57,463 bases of DNA from Iodobacter sp. (GCF_025352645.1 NZ_JANXSO010000069.1:1-57463), one strand, 5' to 3'. Numbered from the stretch's first letter, positions 1 through 10,247 are shown. Numbers and translations: made by a program. The notes: generated from the sequence alone by a model not told the origin.

Positions 1-98
1 AATTCATATTTGATTGGGGGTGCATTAGCAGGGATTTCGATAATGACATTGAAATCGTTTGGTAAATCTTTGCCTGCGGCAATTTTGCTGATGTCCAT
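1..98 (-). CDS. ppa: Inorganic pyrophosphatase, N-terminal part (runs off the left edge)
   Basis: Translating the minus strand from the ATG at 98 gives a protein beginning [15 protein letters not shown] and continuing FNVIIEIPA, the conserved start of family I soluble inorganic pyrophosphatases, which hydrolyse PPi to phosphate in the cytoplasm. Only about 32 residues lie in the window, so the active-site aspartates cannot be checked. A GGAA eight bases before the ATG is an acceptable ribosome site. The gene is divergent from the acetyltransferase at 269, so 99-268 should hold both promoters. Confidence 0.88.
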   Translation of the reverse strand, partial: MDISKIAAGKDLPNDFNVIIEIPANAPPIKYE

Positions 99-165
99 TG
101 GATGATTCCATAGTTTCAATTGAGAACGGCGGCAATTATAAGGCTTGCGGCGGCGGCATGCACCA

Positions 166-196
166 TTGCTTGTAGGTATTTTGCTCCATATATAAT
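166..196 (+). promoter_or_regulatory. Candidate promoter for the Pat-like gene
   Basis: A perfect TATAAT lies at 191-196 with TTGCTT at 166-171 (19-bp spacer, longer than ideal). It sits about 70 bases before the ATG at 269. This is a visual match only; no other strong -10 was seen on this strand between the two divergent genes. Confidence 0.35.
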
Positions 197-268
197 AAGC
201 ACTCCTTACACAGCAATGAACACTTGGGCGGTATACACTACGCAGCAATCCTTTATGATTTGTCAGCC

Positions 269-2944
269 ATGAAACCACACTATCTTTCTCCCTTGTTTGA
301 CCCCTGCTCGGTGGCGGTGATTGGTGCATCTGAAACGCCAGGTGCAGTGGGCCGCACGGTGTTTGCTAATTTGCTCGATGCAGGCTATTCGGGGAAGTTA
401 TTTCCCGTTAATTTGCATCATGATCAGGTGCAGGGTATCGCGGCATTTAAATCACTCGCCAAGGTGCCGATGGTGGTGGATTTGGTGATTATCGCGACCC
501 CAGCTAAAACCTTGATCGATTTAATTGAGGAGTGTGGCAAAAAAGGCGTTAAAGCTGTGGTGATTATGTCTTGCGATTTTGTGGGGACAAAGAGCCAGAC
601 TTTACTGAATAAAATTATGGAGAGGGCACGGCATTACGGCATTCGGATAATGGGGCCAACGGTATTTGGCCTCTGCCGCGTGAGCTCTAAATTTATGGCG
701 GGCAATTATCAGGGCAAGCTTAAAAATGGCAGCATGGCCTTGGTATCGCAATCCTCATCGATAACCTCGGCGATTTTAGATTGGGCCGAATCGCACGATG
801 TGGGTTTTTCTTCTGTGGTGTCTTTAGGCTCGGCGGCAGATGTGGATGTGGGCGAGGTGCTGGATTATCTGGTGGCAGACCCTAAAACTCAGAGCATTTT
901 GCTGTATATCGAAGATTTGCAAGAGGCGCGCACCTTTATGTCGGCAGTGCGGGCTGCGGCGCGCTCTAAGCCGGTGATGGCGCTAAAAGTCGGCCGTTAT
1001 AACGATGTCTCTGCCGCGCATGGCCGCACTCATTCCGAGCGCTTGATAGGCCGAGATGATGTGTTTGATGCCGCGCTCAAACGCGCCGGTGTGCTGCGCC
1101 TACGCTCGATTAATCAGCTGTTTACCGCTGCAAAAGTATTGAATGGCACGTTCAAAACCAAGGGCCGCCGCTTGGCCGTGGTCACCAATGGCATAGGCGC
1201 GGGGATGATGGCGGTGGATAGGGCGCGTGATTTACACGTGTTGTTACCCGAGCTGGCCCCTAGCACCGTGGCTTGGCTGGCTAAAAATCTGCCCGCGCAA
1301 GCCAGCCGCAATAATCCGGTGGATATCTTAGGGGACGCCTCGCCCGAGCGATTTAAATTGGTGGTTGAAGCCGTACTGGCCGACCCAAATATCGATGGCG
1401 TGTTGGTGGTGTTTACTCCGCAAGCAGGCACAGATCATCTGCGCACGGCGGAGGCGATGATTGCGCTGAAAAAAACCAGCGACAAACCGCTGCTGATGGC
1501 GTGGATAGGCGGTAAAAAAGTCGATGCCAGCCGCAAGCTGCTGGTTAAGGCAGGATGCGCCAGTTTTTCTGCGCCCGAGCACGCCGTAGAAGTGTTTTAT
1601 TCCTTGGCAGCGTGGCAGCACAATCAGCAGCTTTTATTGCAAACCCCTGCCCCGCTGGGCGAGTGGGAAGCGCCGGATATGGAAACGGCGCATATGGTGA
1701 TCGATAAAGTGTTGGCCGATGGCCGTAGTCTGCTGGATGAAATTGAATCAAAAGCGATTTTAAGGGCGTTTCATATCCCCGTCGCCATGACGGTGCGTGC
1801 CAATAGTGCCGACGATGCGGTGAATGCCGCCATGGGCATGGGCCTGCCGGTGGTGCTGAAAATAGATGCTATCGATGTGATGCACAAAACCGATATTGAT
1901 GGCGTAGTGCTCAATTTAAACAGCCTGATTGGCGTGGCCAGTGAAGCTAATAAAATGCTCAGCCGTGCCCACGATAAGCTGGGCGTTGAGCGTGTGCGCG
2001 GTCTGACGGTGCAACCTATGCACGGTAAAAAATACGCCCGTGAGCTGATGGTGGGGGTTGTCAACGATTCGGCCTTTGGCCCGGTGATTAGCTTTGGTGC
2101 GGGTGGGATTGCGGTAGAAGTATTTAACGATATTGCCGTATCACTGCCGCCCTTAAATGATTATCTGGCAGACCATTTGATCCGCCGCACGCGGATTAAA
2201 AAAATGCTCGCCCCTTTCAGAAACCAGCCTGCAGTGAATATCGAGGCAGTTAAAAATGTGTTGTTACGCGTTTCTGAAATGGTCTGCGAATTACCACAGA
2301 TTCAGCAGCTGGATATTAACCCGCTGATCAGCGATGAAAACGGCGTGATTGCGGTGGATGCCAGTATTATTGTGGCGGCGGTGAGCCCCAAAGCCCGCCG
2401 CTACGCGCATATGGCCATTCATCCCTATCCATCGCATCTGATGCAGCTCACTCAGCTCAAAACCGGCATGCCGATGATCTTGCGCCCGATTCGGCCAGAA
2501 GACGCCGAGTTGCTGATTCAGTTTGTCAGCCGCCTATCGGATGAGACGCGCTACAACCGCTATATGAGCGTGCTTAAATCCCTGCCGCAAAGCCTGCTGG
2601 CGCGCTTTACTCATCTTGATTACGCACGGGAAATGGCCATTGCCGCCACGGTGCAGGCAGGCCAGGGCGAGCAAATTATCGGCGTAGCCCGTTATACTGC
2701 CAACCCCGATAAAGACAGCTGCGAATTTGCCGTGGTGATCGACGATGCATGGCAAGGCAAAGGCCTTGGCAACCGCCTAATGGAAGCCCTCTTCACTGCG
2801 GCCCGTGATATGGGTTTATCCATCATTGAGGGCGAAGTGCTCACCAGCAATAAAACCATGCTGGCTTTTATGAAACACCTTGGCTTCACGATTCAAACTC
2901 ATCCAGAAGACAGTGGGCTGAAGTGGGTGGTGAAGGAGTTGTGA
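269..2944 (+). CDS. Pat-type protein lysine acetyltransferase (acyl-CoA synthetase-like + GNAT)
   Basis: The 891-aa protein has the three-part layout of the PatZ/Pat family. Residues about 5-130 form a CoA-binding domain starting [13 protein letters not shown], followed by a succinyl-CoA-ligase-like region. An ATP-grasp domain spans about 485-700 and includes [10 protein letters not shown]. From about 735 there is a C-terminal GNAT domain whose acetyl-CoA loop reads QGKGLG. Family members acetylate lysines of acetyl-CoA synthetase and other metabolic enzymes; the ADP-forming ligase half is usually a catalytically dead sensor domain. An upstream in-frame TTG at 224 would add 15 residues without family similarity, so the ATG at 269 is preferred. 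It converges on a phosphotransacetylase-containing operon, so acetyl-CoA metabolism may link the neighbours (inference). Confidence 0.88.
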   Translation: MKPHYLSPLFDPCSVAVIGASETPGAVGRTVFANLLDAGYSGKLFPVNLHHDQVQGIAAFKSLAKVPMVVDLVIIATPAKTLIDLIEECGKKGVKAVVIMSCDFVGTKSQTLLNKIMERARHYGIRIMGPTVFGLCRVSSKFMAGNYQGKLKNGSMALVSQSSSITSAILDWAESHDVGFSSVVSLGSAADVDVGEVLDYLVADPKTQSILLYIEDLQEARTFMSAVRAAARSKPVMALKVGRYNDVSAAHGRTHSERLIGRDDVFDAALKRAGVLRLRSINQLFTAAKVLNGTFKTKGRRLAVVTNGIGAGMMAVDRARDLHVLLPELAPSTVAWLAKNLPAQASRNNPVDILGDASPERFKLVVEAVLADPNIDGVLVVFTPQAGTDHLRTAEAMIALKKTSDKPLLMAWIGGKKVDASRKLLVKAGCASFSAPEHAVEVFYSLAAWQHNQQLLLQTPAPLGEWEAPDMETAHMVIDKVLADGRSLLDEIESKAILRAFHIPVAMTVRANSADDAVNAAMGMGLPVVLKIDAIDVMHKTDIDGVVLNLNSLIGVASEANKMLSRAHDKLGVERVRGLTVQPMHGKKYARELMVGVVNDSAFGPVISFGAGGIAVEVFNDIAVSLPPLNDYLADHLIRRTRIKKMLAPFRNQPAVNIEAVKNVLLRVSEMVCELPQIQQLDINPLISDENGVIAVDASIIVAAVSPKARRYAHMAIHPYPSHLMQLTQLKTGMPMILRPIRPEDAELLIQFVSRLSDETRYNRYMSVLKSLPQSLLARFTHLDYAREMAIAATVQAGQGEQIIGVARYTANPDKDSCEFAVVIDDAWQGKGLGNRLMEALFTAARDMGLSIIEGEVLTSNKTMLAFMKHLGFTIQTHPEDSGLKWVVKEL

Positions 2945-2960
2945 GGCGTTTATGCTTTTG

Positions 2961-3433
2961 TAGGGAGGGTGAAACCCGCCGGATTTACACATAGCATTGG
3001 CAGGTTTCACGCCAAGTGCACTAAGCAAAGTCTAAAAGACCTTTTTAGTGCCTTCGGCACGTTGATTTTGGAGCGGTTGGCCACCGCGGGGGCCTTCCTT
3101 TCTTGAACGGCCAAGAAACGAAGCCAAAGAAGGCCGCCCCGACCAGCGCGAAACCCCTCTCTGCGGACAATCGAGCGGCAGCTGCGGAACTCGCTTCGCT
3201 CAAACAGGCATCAAAGAAACCCCGCCCGCTTGTTCCTCGCTTCGGCGCGCTTCAAGGGGACTTTAAAAAGCCCCGTGCAAAGAGCGTGGTCAATGCGTTT
3301 TTCTCTGTTTGCTAATGAAAAAACAATTTGGTTAGCGCACATGGGGTTTCACCCGCCCTACATATTCCAAAACCAAGCCCAGCACTCAAGAAATCCATCT
3401 ACACAGAGTTCATTGAGCAAGAGACATAATCAG
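2961..3433. repeat. Composite intergenic repeat region with inverted arms
   Basis: TAGGGAGGGTGAAACCCGCC at 2961-2980 is matched in inverse by GGGTTTCACCCGCCCTA ending at 3360. The same arms form a perfect hairpin at 37209-37268. Right of it, 3412-3433 (ATTGAGCAAGAGACATAATC then AG) matches the right terminal repeat of the MITE at 37166-37304, and the bases before it match that element's interior. Between the arms, 3100-3310 is a GC-richer segment with a short open frame (3103-3315) of low-complexity Lys/Ala/Pro composition. I do not regard that frame as a gene: no good start context and no recognisable domain. The stretch looks like nested, decayed repeats. Confidence 0.6.
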
Positions 3434-3484
3434 AGGTGGGGCTTTAGCTGCCATGAAGCGGCAAGCGCTGTTGACCTAACTAAA

Positions 3485-3626
3485 GGGAGCCTCGAAAAAC
3501 CCATCTGATCTCACAATACTGCGTTGCATATTAAAAAAAATCTTCTGACATATCAAACATATGCAGCGTCTATTTTTTAATACGCGGCTTGTCTTATTTA
3601 GGAATATAGGTTTTTTCGAGGCACCC
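3485..3626. mobile_element. MITE-like element with 18-bp inverted ends and TAAA target duplication
   Basis: The left end reads GGGAGCCTCGAAAAACC (3485-3501). The right end reads GGTTTTTTCGAGGCACCC (3609-3626), its inverse with one substitution and one extra A. Directly outside both ends is TAAA (3481-3484 and 3627-3630), consistent with a 4-bp target duplication. The 142-bp interior is itself partly self-complementary around TATTAAAAAA tracts and has no transposase, so it is non-autonomous. The right end overlaps the stop codon of the gene that follows. Confidence 0.75.
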
Positions 3627-5005
3627 TAAAGCTTAGCTTGCGCGATTAAGCAGGCAATGGCGCAGGAAGCTAATTTGGTCCTGTCGTTATCGGCACGGCT
3701 GGTGAGTACAATCGGCACGCGTGCACCAAGCACGATTCCTGCAGCATCAGCATTGCTCATAAAGGTGAGCTGCTTGGCAAGAATATTGCCCGCTTCTAAA
3801 TCAGGCACTAACAAGATATCGGCGTCGCCCGCCACGGGCGAGTTAATCTGCTTGATGCGGGCCGATTCATAGCTAATGGCATTATCCAGTGCTAATGGGC
3901 CATCCAGAATGCCGCCGGTGATTTGGCCTCGGTCAGCCATTTTGCATAGGCTGGCGGCTTCTAGGGTGGATAGAATTTTGGGATTGATGGTTTCAACCGC
4001 CGATAAAATCGCCACTTTGGGTTGAGCAATGCCAAGAATATGCGCCAAGTCGATGGCGTTTTGGCAGATATCGGCTTTATCTAGCAGCTCGGGATAGATA
4101 TTAATGGCCGCATCGGTGACCAGTAGCGGCTTGTGGTAGGTGGGCACATCCATAATAAATACATGGCTGATACGCCGCTCGGTGCGCAGGCTGCTTTTAA
4201 CCACGGCGCTCATCAGCTCGTCGGTATGTAAACTGCCCTTCATTAAAATGGCGGCTTCACCGCTGGTAACTAGTTCTACGGCACGGCTGGCTGCGGCGTG
4301 GCTATGTGGTGTGTCTTCTAGCCTAAATGCACTGATATCTAACTGATATTGCGCGGCCACGGCCTGAATTTTAGCGGCTGGGCCAACTAAAATTGGCTGC
4401 ATTAAATGATGTGAGGCCACTGCAATGGCGGCTTTAAGCGACGATTCATCGCATGGATGTGCAATGGCTACGCTAAAGCAGGGCAGATCATTGCAGCGCT
4501 CAAGCAGCGCTTCAAAAGCATGATGAGTTTGCACGCTGACGAGGCCTGCATCGGGGCGGGTTAAGGTGATTTTTTCGCTAGGGGCAATCACCTTGGCAAT
4601 GCCGGTCATAATGGTTTGGCCGTGCTGGTTACGGCATAGGCAATCAAAACTAATCAGATGGCTTTCTGGGTATTTTTCGCGCACGGTGACGCTGATTTCT
4701 AGCGTATCCCCCAAAATAGCTGCCGCATGAAATTGCAGATTTTGCCCAGAGTAAACCGTGCCAGGGCCAGGGAGTTGGCTGCCTAAAATGCCGGAAATCT
4801 GAGCACCCAGCCACATTCCCGGTGCGGTAGCTCCACTAAACCCTGCATGATTGGCAAAGGCGGCTTCTAAATGGGTGGGGTTAAAATCGCCAGCAACGGT
4901 GGCAAAAAGCTGGATATCACGCATGGATAGGGTGTGCTGAACCCCAGCGTAATCACCGATATCTATTTCATCAAAACAGCGATTTTGTAAGGTGATTGCG
5001 CTCAT
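3626..5005 (-). CDS. Bifunctional MaoC-type enoyl-CoA hydratase / phosphate acetyltransferase
   Basis: The 459-aa fusion has a MaoC/hydratase-2 domain at about 10-150, with the catalytic signature AGDFNPTH (Asp and His present). It is joined to a phosphate acetyl/butyryltransferase domain at about 165-459. MaoC hydratases add water to 2-enoyl-CoA to give (R)-3-hydroxyacyl-CoA; Pta domains exchange CoA for phosphate on an acyl group. The start codon overlaps the upstream DUF3141 stop as ATGA (5002-5005), so the two are translationally coupled. In other bacteria this fusion is commonly followed by an acetate/propionate kinase and an enoyl-ACP reductase; none is found here. The stop codon straddles the end of the adjacent MITE, so the C-terminus may have been altered. 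Confidence 0.9.
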   Translation of the reverse strand: MSAITLQNRCFDEIDIGDYAGVQHTLSMRDIQLFATVAGDFNPTHLEAAFANHAGFSGATAPGMWLGAQISGILGSQLPGPGTVYSGQNLQFHAAAILGDTLEISVTVREKYPESHLISFDCLCRNQHGQTIMTGIAKVIAPSEKITLTRPDAGLVSVQTHHAFEALLERCNDLPCFSVAIAHPCDESSLKAAIAVASHHLMQPILVGPAAKIQAVAAQYQLDISAFRLEDTPHSHAAASRAVELVTSGEAAILMKGSLHTDELMSAVVKSSLRTERRISHVFIMDVPTYHKPLLVTDAAINIYPELLDKADICQNAIDLAHILGIAQPKVAILSAVETINPKILSTLEAASLCKMADRGQITGGILDGPLALDNAISYESARIKQINSPVAGDADILLVPDLEAGNILAKQLTFMSNADAAGIVLGARVPIVLTSRADNDRTKLASCAIACLIAQAKL

Positions 5006-7173
5006 GCATCCCCCGTTTTAGGTGCTTTAGCGGCAGGCTTAGCACGGCTGGCTTTAATTCCTAATAGCTCTTTGGCTTTAATGGCCAGTGGCGAGCTAGG
5101 GTCTTCTAGCTCAGGCGTGAGCATGGTGACTTTAGTAACGATCTCTACCGCACGTTTACGCTCCGCCAGATTTTTTAATAGCTGAGGCAAACTTGCCATC
5201 GCCCGCTCAGCATCTAGGCTAATCAGTAGCGTTTGCGTATCAACGGCTTTGCGCCACTCAATAGGGTCTATTTCTGGCAGTTGGGTTTGATCGGCGATTA
5301 AGAATGAGCGGCGCTCTATGCCGCCGCTGTGATGCATCGCCAAGATAAACAGTCGTGCTAGGCCCTCAGTAAAACCACCTGCTTCAAACTCTGGTTCGGC
5401 CTCTGTTTTTAGAATATCTAAGCGCTGTTCGGCTTGTTTGCGCACGGCTTCTTCAAGCGGCGCTGCAGGAGGGAAAATCGCACCCAAACCCCAAGCGCCA
5501 TAAAGTGTTTTTACATAGCTACTGCTGGCAGCATTGCGTAAATCACGGTAGCTATTGAGTGAGGCCATGATCATTTCGGAGGCTTGCTGCTCTAAGCCAC
5601 GGAAAAAATTATCTTCACTGACCACTTGCCGTGCTTGGCGAACTTGCTCGGCTTGATTGGCAATCCCCGCCATTAAAGGGTTAAAGTCCGAATAGGCGTA
5701 GTTTTTTATGGCGCTTGGGCTGAGTTTGCGTGACCATGCGCCCATTTCAGGCGTAATCACCGCCTGTAAAACTGGGCGTAGGGTATTTTTATAAATCGTT
5801 TCGTTAATTTCAGAAACCTGCGCAACGGTGCTAAAAACCGCCTCATCGCTACGTGTGTCTGGGTCAACTAAACGAAGCTGCTCAATGGTGCGTGTCTCAA
5901 AGCTTACGGTGTAATCGCCTTGCTCTAGCTCGGCATAGGCTAAATCTGCAGTTTTGGCATCGATCACCATCTCATATAAGCCTGGCGGTAGGGATTCCAC
6001 CATTTCCATTACATTAACCAGCTCGGCATGCTGCTTGCGCGCCACTTTGCCCCCTACAAAAATCCCCAGATGACCGACGTCTTTATGCAACAAATAAACA
6101 ATGATCTGGCCTTCTTCCACGATGGCGCTTTCATGCCCATAGAGGTCGATAATCCAATTTAAAGCTTGCGCAGGCGGGGTGATATCGTCGCCCCAAGAAG
6201 CAAAGACAATAATCGGGGAGGTGATTTTATGTAAATCGATCTTATCGCCATCGGCGGTCTGGATCTGCCCGCTAGCGAGCTTATTGCCAATAAATAATTG
6301 ATTAACGATGGCTTCAATTTCTTCGCCCGTCATGCGGAAATGCCCACCCCACCAGCGCTCAAACTCTAAGTAACGCGGGGCTTCGGTATCGATATTGGAA
6401 TACAGATGATAAGGTTTGCCCCAGTGTGTATTGGCGGGGTTGAGATTTTCAAAGTTTTTAACTAAGTGAGCACCATCAAACACACCACCGCCTAAATCGG
6501 CACTGAGTGCTGCCGTCCATGAGCCGCCATTTACACCGCCAGCGTAGCGCATTGGGTTTTGTTCATCGGAGCCTGCCCAGTAAGAAAGCGGCGCACCATT
6601 AAGTACAATCGGCCCCATGATTTCTGGCCTTAAGGCGGCTAAACCCGCCACTGCCCAGCCCGCTTGGCAATTACCAATCACGCAAGGCTTGCTGGCCTTA
6701 GGGTGGCGTTTGGCTACTTCTTCAATAAACAGCGCTTCGGCTTGCATCACGTCTTGCAGGCGTTGGCCAGGAACGGGGTCAGGGTAAAACCCAACAAAAT
6801 AAACCGGATGCCCAGCACGTAAAGCCACGCCAACTTGTGAATCCGCCTTAAACCCACCAATACCCGCGCCGTGGCCAGCGCGTGGGTCGATAATCACATA
6901 AGGGCGTTTGCTACTGTCGGTGTTGATCCCCGCAGAAGGCAATACGCGCAGTAGCATATAGTTGCAAGGCACGCTTAGGCTGCGAGCATCAATTAAGAGC
7001 TCGTAATCAAAGGCCAGTAGCGGTGGTTTGCCTTGCTGGGCATGCTCGATTGCAATATTGCTGCGCTCACGCATCACATCAAGAAATAGCGTTGAGCGCT
7101 GAGTGGTGTCTATCCAGTATTCCCAAGCGTGATCTAAAAGGGCTAGGGGAGAGATTAAGCTGGTTTGGGTCAT
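5002..7173 (-). CDS. DUF3141 protein, PHA-synthase-like alpha/beta hydrolase
   Basis: The 723-aa protein belongs to the DUF3141 family, found beside MaoC-Pta fusions. Its N-terminal half resembles PHA synthases. GNCQAG at about residue 167-172 fits the PhaC lipase-like box [GS]-X-C-X-[GA]-G with nucleophile Cys169. SWGDDITPP at about 326-334 could give the aspartate, and KDVGHLGIF at about 364-372 the histidine. The Cys-to-Asp spacing of about 160 is close to that of PhaC. The C-terminal 300 residues are helical and end in an Ala/Lys/Pro tail. An in-frame ATG at 7239 would add 22 unrelated residues; the ATG at 7173 is preferred. Substrate and product are unknown; a role in acyl-CoA or hydroxyacyl handling is inferred from the partner gene. 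Confidence 0.85.
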   Translation of the reverse strand: MTQTSLISPLALLDHAWEYWIDTTQRSTLFLDVMRERSNIAIEHAQQGKPPLLAFDYELLIDARSLSVPCNYMLLRVLPSAGINTDSSKRPYVIIDPRAGHGAGIGGFKADSQVGVALRAGHPVYFVGFYPDPVPGQRLQDVMQAEALFIEEVAKRHPKASKPCVIGNCQAGWAVAGLAALRPEIMGPIVLNGAPLSYWAGSDEQNPMRYAGGVNGGSWTAALSADLGGGVFDGAHLVKNFENLNPANTHWGKPYHLYSNIDTEAPRYLEFERWWGGHFRMTGEEIEAIVNQLFIGNKLASGQIQTADGDKIDLHKITSPIIVFASWGDDITPPAQALNWIIDLYGHESAIVEEGQIIVYLLHKDVGHLGIFVGGKVARKQHAELVNVMEMVESLPPGLYEMVIDAKTADLAYAELEQGDYTVSFETRTIEQLRLVDPDTRSDEAVFSTVAQVSEINETIYKNTLRPVLQAVITPEMGAWSRKLSPSAIKNYAYSDFNPLMAGIANQAEQVRQARQVVSEDNFFRGLEQQASEMIMASLNSYRDLRNAASSSYVKTLYGAWGLGAIFPPAAPLEEAVRKQAEQRLDILKTEAEPEFEAGGFTEGLARLFILAMHHSGGIERRSFLIADQTQLPEIDPIEWRKAVDTQTLLISLDAERAMASLPQLLKNLAERKRAVEIVTKVTMLTPELEDPSSPLAIKAKELLGIKASRAKPAAKAPKTGDA

Positions 7174-7576
7174 TGCACCACTCGTTGTGTTTGGGTTTAT
7201 AAGCTGGTAATAAAGTAAGCAGAAAAAGTTTTCTAACATTGTGCTGGGGACAGCTTAGAAAATTTTTTCGTCGCTACTTATAAAATTTTTGTAAGTTTTT
7301 AACTGGATAAAATGCATATATTTGCAAAGATATAGTAATTAAGTATAAATGTGCTGACAAGCTAAACGGTTAATATGACACGGATATGTATGCAATTGAT
7401 TAAACCATCCAGCCCGCTTAGATAGCGTTATGCCAATGCTCTAATTTGGCCAGGTGTAAGAATGCCCGTGCAGAGGGTGAGTCATCAATGATATAAAGCG
7501 TTAATTAGCATTAAATATAATAATGTATTGGTTAATAGCTAAATTAAAAACGTTTTGCGGCTGAGTGGAGTAGTTT
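7174..7576. other. Divergent AT-rich promoter region, DUF3141 / pncB
   Basis: About 400 bases separate the two divergent genes and no credible frame was seen. A possible promoter facing pncB is TTGATT (7396-7401), 17 bases, TAGATA (7419-7424). A second TATAAT lies at 7516-7521 without a good -35. No long dyad stands out, so nothing shows how either gene is controlled. Confidence 0.4.
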
Positions 7577-8776
7577 ATGTCAGGTTTTATGCCCGTCATT
7601 GAATCATTATTAGATACTGACCTGTATAAATTCACCATGATGCAGGAAATACTGCACCATCAGCCTGAAACGCAGGCGGCTTATGCATTTAAGTGCCGCA
7701 ATACCCCTGAGCGGCCTTTGGCGGCATTGCAAACCGAGTTAGAAGCTCAGTTAGACCACCTCTGCTCTTTGCGCTTTAGCGAAACAGAGCTGGCCTATTT
7801 AGCTAAGTTAAGATTTATTAAATCTGATTTTGTTGATTTTTTACGTTTATTTCAATTACAGCGGCGTTTTATTAGTATTACAGCACAGGGTGAGGATTTA
7901 GATATCCGCGTTACTGGGCCAATGTTGTATTGTATGTTATTTGAAATTTATGTCTTATCGATTGTGAATGAGTTGTATTTTAGGCAAGTACCTCAAGCCC
8001 CAGCGCTTGCTATTGGCCGCGAGCGTCTGCAAGCTAAATTAAAAGAATTAAATGCCTTATCACAGCCAGCTATGCCCGCTAATCCCTTTGTATTTTTTGA
8101 TTTTGGCACACGGCGACGTTTTTCTAGGGTGTGGCATGCAGAAATGGTCGGTATATTAGTAAAGCAGGCCGCTCCTTATTTTCGAGGTACTAGTAATGTA
8201 TTGCTGGCTATGCAATATGGTGTGACGCCTATTGGCACGATGGCGCATGAATATATGCAAGCATTTCAGTGCTTTGGATCGCGGCTGCGTGATTTTCAAA
8301 CTAATGCACTAGAGCACTGGGTGCGCGAATACCGTGGCGACCTAGGTATTGCCCTAACCGATGTGGTGGGCACCGATGCATTCTTACGTGATTTTGATCT
8401 GTATTTCTGCAAACTTTTTGATGGATTGCGCCATGATTCGGGCGATCCTTATGAGTGGGGCGAGAAAATAATCGCCCATTATATTAAAATGAATATTGAT
8501 TATGGCACCAAACAATTGGTGTTTAGCGACGGCTTAACGCTAGAAAAATCGATTGCACTTTATCGTCATTTTGCGCCCAGAACCCGTACTGGCTTTGGCA
8601 TTGGCACCCATTTATCTAATGATTGCGGCCAAGTGCCACTGCAAATTGTAATGAAGTTAGTGTCTTGCAATGGGCAACCTGTGGCAAAAGTGAGTGATAC
8701 CGAGGGTAAAGGGATGTGTGAGGATGAAAATTTTTTGAATTATCTCTGTGATGTTTTTAAAATTACCCATCGCTAA
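7577..8776 (+). CDS. pncB: Nicotinate phosphoribosyltransferase
   Basis: This 399-aa enzyme couples nicotinate to PRPP to form nicotinate mononucleotide in NAD salvage. It carries the NAPRTase signatures: N-terminal [23 protein letters not shown] in the middle, [11 protein letters not shown] with the phosphorylated histidine at about residue 224, and [16 protein letters not shown]. Its length matches the E. coli-type enzyme of about 400 residues. A second Met at residue 5 is an alternative start; the upstream GGAGTAG is better spaced for the first ATG. Monocistronic by layout. Confidence 0.96.
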   Translation: MSGFMPVIESLLDTDLYKFTMMQEILHHQPETQAAYAFKCRNTPERPLAALQTELEAQLDHLCSLRFSETELAYLAKLRFIKSDFVDFLRLFQLQRRFISITAQGEDLDIRVTGPMLYCMLFEIYVLSIVNELYFRQVPQAPALAIGRERLQAKLKELNALSQPAMPANPFVFFDFGTRRRFSRVWHAEMVGILVKQAAPYFRGTSNVLLAMQYGVTPIGTMAHEYMQAFQCFGSRLRDFQTNALEHWVREYRGDLGIALTDVVGTDAFLRDFDLYFCKLFDGLRHDSGDPYEWGEKIIAHYIKMNIDYGTKQLVFSDGLTLEKSIALYRHFAPRTRTGFGIGTHLSNDCGQVPLQIVMKLVSCNGQPVAKVSDTEGKGMCEDENFLNYLCDVFKITHR

Positions 8777-8882
8777 CCGTGCTTTTTAGCCTATTCAAAA
8801 GATCGCTTAGGCAATTAATACATCTCCTTTCTTATAAAACATAGTGCTAAGATAGTAGGCTTGAATATGCTAGACAGGTCAC

Positions 8883-8897
8883 TCTGCAGTTTGCAGA
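8883..8897. promoter_or_regulatory. Small dyad replacing the usual ribosome site of pssA
   Basis: TCTGCA-GTT-TGCAGA is a perfect six-base inverted repeat ending six bases before the pssA ATG (8904). No Shine-Dalgarno-like purine run is visible between it and the start, so the dyad could be a translational hairpin or a protein site. Short enough to be chance. Confidence 0.3.
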
Positions 8898-8903
8898 TCA
8901 TTT

Positions 8904-10247
8904 ATGCTTTTTGAAACTAATCGCTCATATTTGGCGTCTTTGCCGCGTTTTGCACAAGATCCAGCCCATTTCCAAACCTTACTAAACACCGGGGACTTTC
9001 GCGAAAAGGTACTCGATTTAATTGGTAAGGCACAAACGCGTATTTATATTACCGCGCTGTATTTGCAAGAGGACGAGGCAGGGGCGCAAATTTTAGCGGC
9101 GCTATACGCTGCCCGTGCTAGTAAACCCGATTTAGATATCCGTGTCTTTGTAGATTGGCATCGCGCTCAGCGCGGCTTAATTGGTGCTGGGGCGCAGGCG
9201 GGTAATGCGGCTTGGTATCAAAAAGAGCGCTTAAATCATGAGCTAAATGTGCCTATTTATGGCGTGCCTGCACAAACGCGCGAGCTATTTGGTGTGCTGC
9301 ATTTAAAAGGCTTTATTTTTGACGATACCGTGGTTTATAGCGGTGCCAGTTTAAATAATGTGTATTTACATGTTGGCGATCGCTATCGATATGATCGTTA
9401 CCATATTATTAAAAATGCGGCTTTAGCTGATAGTATGGTTAATTTCTTACAGAGCGAATTCTTAAATAGCAGCGCTGTTTATCGCTTAGATTTAGATACG
9501 ATTCCTAGCACTAAACAAATTAGCCCAGAGATTCGTCAATTTCGCCAGCGGCTTAAATCAGCCCATTACGCAACACACCATGCGCAAGACGAAGCGACAG
9601 GCTTGGGTATTACCCCTGTGGTGGGGGTTGGTAAGCGTAATCCATTAAATCGGCTGATTATTAAGTTATTAGGCTCGGCACAAACGCACGTACAAATCTG
9701 CACGCCTTACTTTAATTTACCTAGAATGGTGATTAAAGAAATTAATCGCCTGCTGCAAAGAGGTGTGAAGGTGGATATTATTGTTGGCGAGAAAAAAGCC
9801 AATGATTTTTATATTCCTGAAGACGAGCCATTTAAAACCATTGGTGCATTGCCTTATTTGTACGAAACGCACTTACGCCGTTTTGCTAAGCTGCATCAAT
9901 TAGATATTTATCGTGGCCAGCTTAATTTAATGCTCTGGAATGATCCTGGGCATAGTTATCATCTAAAGGGTATTTGGATTGATGATGATTATATTTTGCT
10001 AACGGGTAATAATCTAAACCCACGCGCGTTTAGCCTAGACTTGGAAAATGGATTGTTGATCCATGATCCAAAGCACGAGCTAAAAGCGCAGTTGCAAACA
10101 GAAAAAGATATGATTGCTAAAAACACCAAGCGTATTAATTATTACCGCGAGCTGGAAACCTTATTGGATTACCCTCCGCCGGTTAAAAAACTATTAACTA
10201 GATTGTCGCGTTTTAGAGCCGATCGATTAGTCTCTAGATTGCTTTGA
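8904..10247 (+). CDS. pssA: CDP-diacylglycerol-serine O-phosphatidyltransferase (PLD-type PssA)
   Basis: The 447-aa protein matches the length of E. coli PssA (451 aa), which makes phosphatidylserine, the precursor of phosphatidylethanolamine, at the inner membrane surface. Two phospholipase-D HKD-type motifs are present. The first is HLKGFIFDDTVVYSGASLNN at about 134-153; the second is HLKGIWIDDDYILLTGNNLN at about 353-372. The C-terminus is basic, fitting peripheral membrane binding. It converges on tyrS with a shared terminator at 10262-10292. Confidence 0.95.
   Translation: MLFETNRSYLASLPRFAQDPAHFQTLLNTGDFREKVLDLIGKAQTRIYITALYLQEDEAGAQILAALYAARASKPDLDIRVFVDWHRAQRGLIGAGAQAGNAAWYQKERLNHELNVPIYGVPAQTRELFGVLHLKGFIFDDTVVYSGASLNNVYLHVGDRYRYDRYHIIKNAALADSMVNFLQSEFLNSSAVYRLDLDTIPSTKQISPEIRQFRQRLKSAHYATHHAQDEATGLGITPVVGVGKRNPLNRLIIKLLGSAQTHVQICTPYFNLPRMVIKEINRLLQRGVKVDIIVGEKKANDFYIPEDEPFKTIGALPYLYETHLRRFAKLHQLDIYRGQLNLMLWNDPGHSYHLKGIWIDDDYILLTGNNLNPRAFSLDLENGLLIHDPKHELKAQLQTEKDMIAKNTKRINYYRELETLLDYPPPVKKLLTRLSRFRADRLVSRLL

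Noticed and set aside
3103-3315. Open frame of 70 codons on the plus strand
   Set aside because: Low-complexity Lys/Ala/Pro product, inside a dispersed repeat block, with no recognisable domain and a poor start context.
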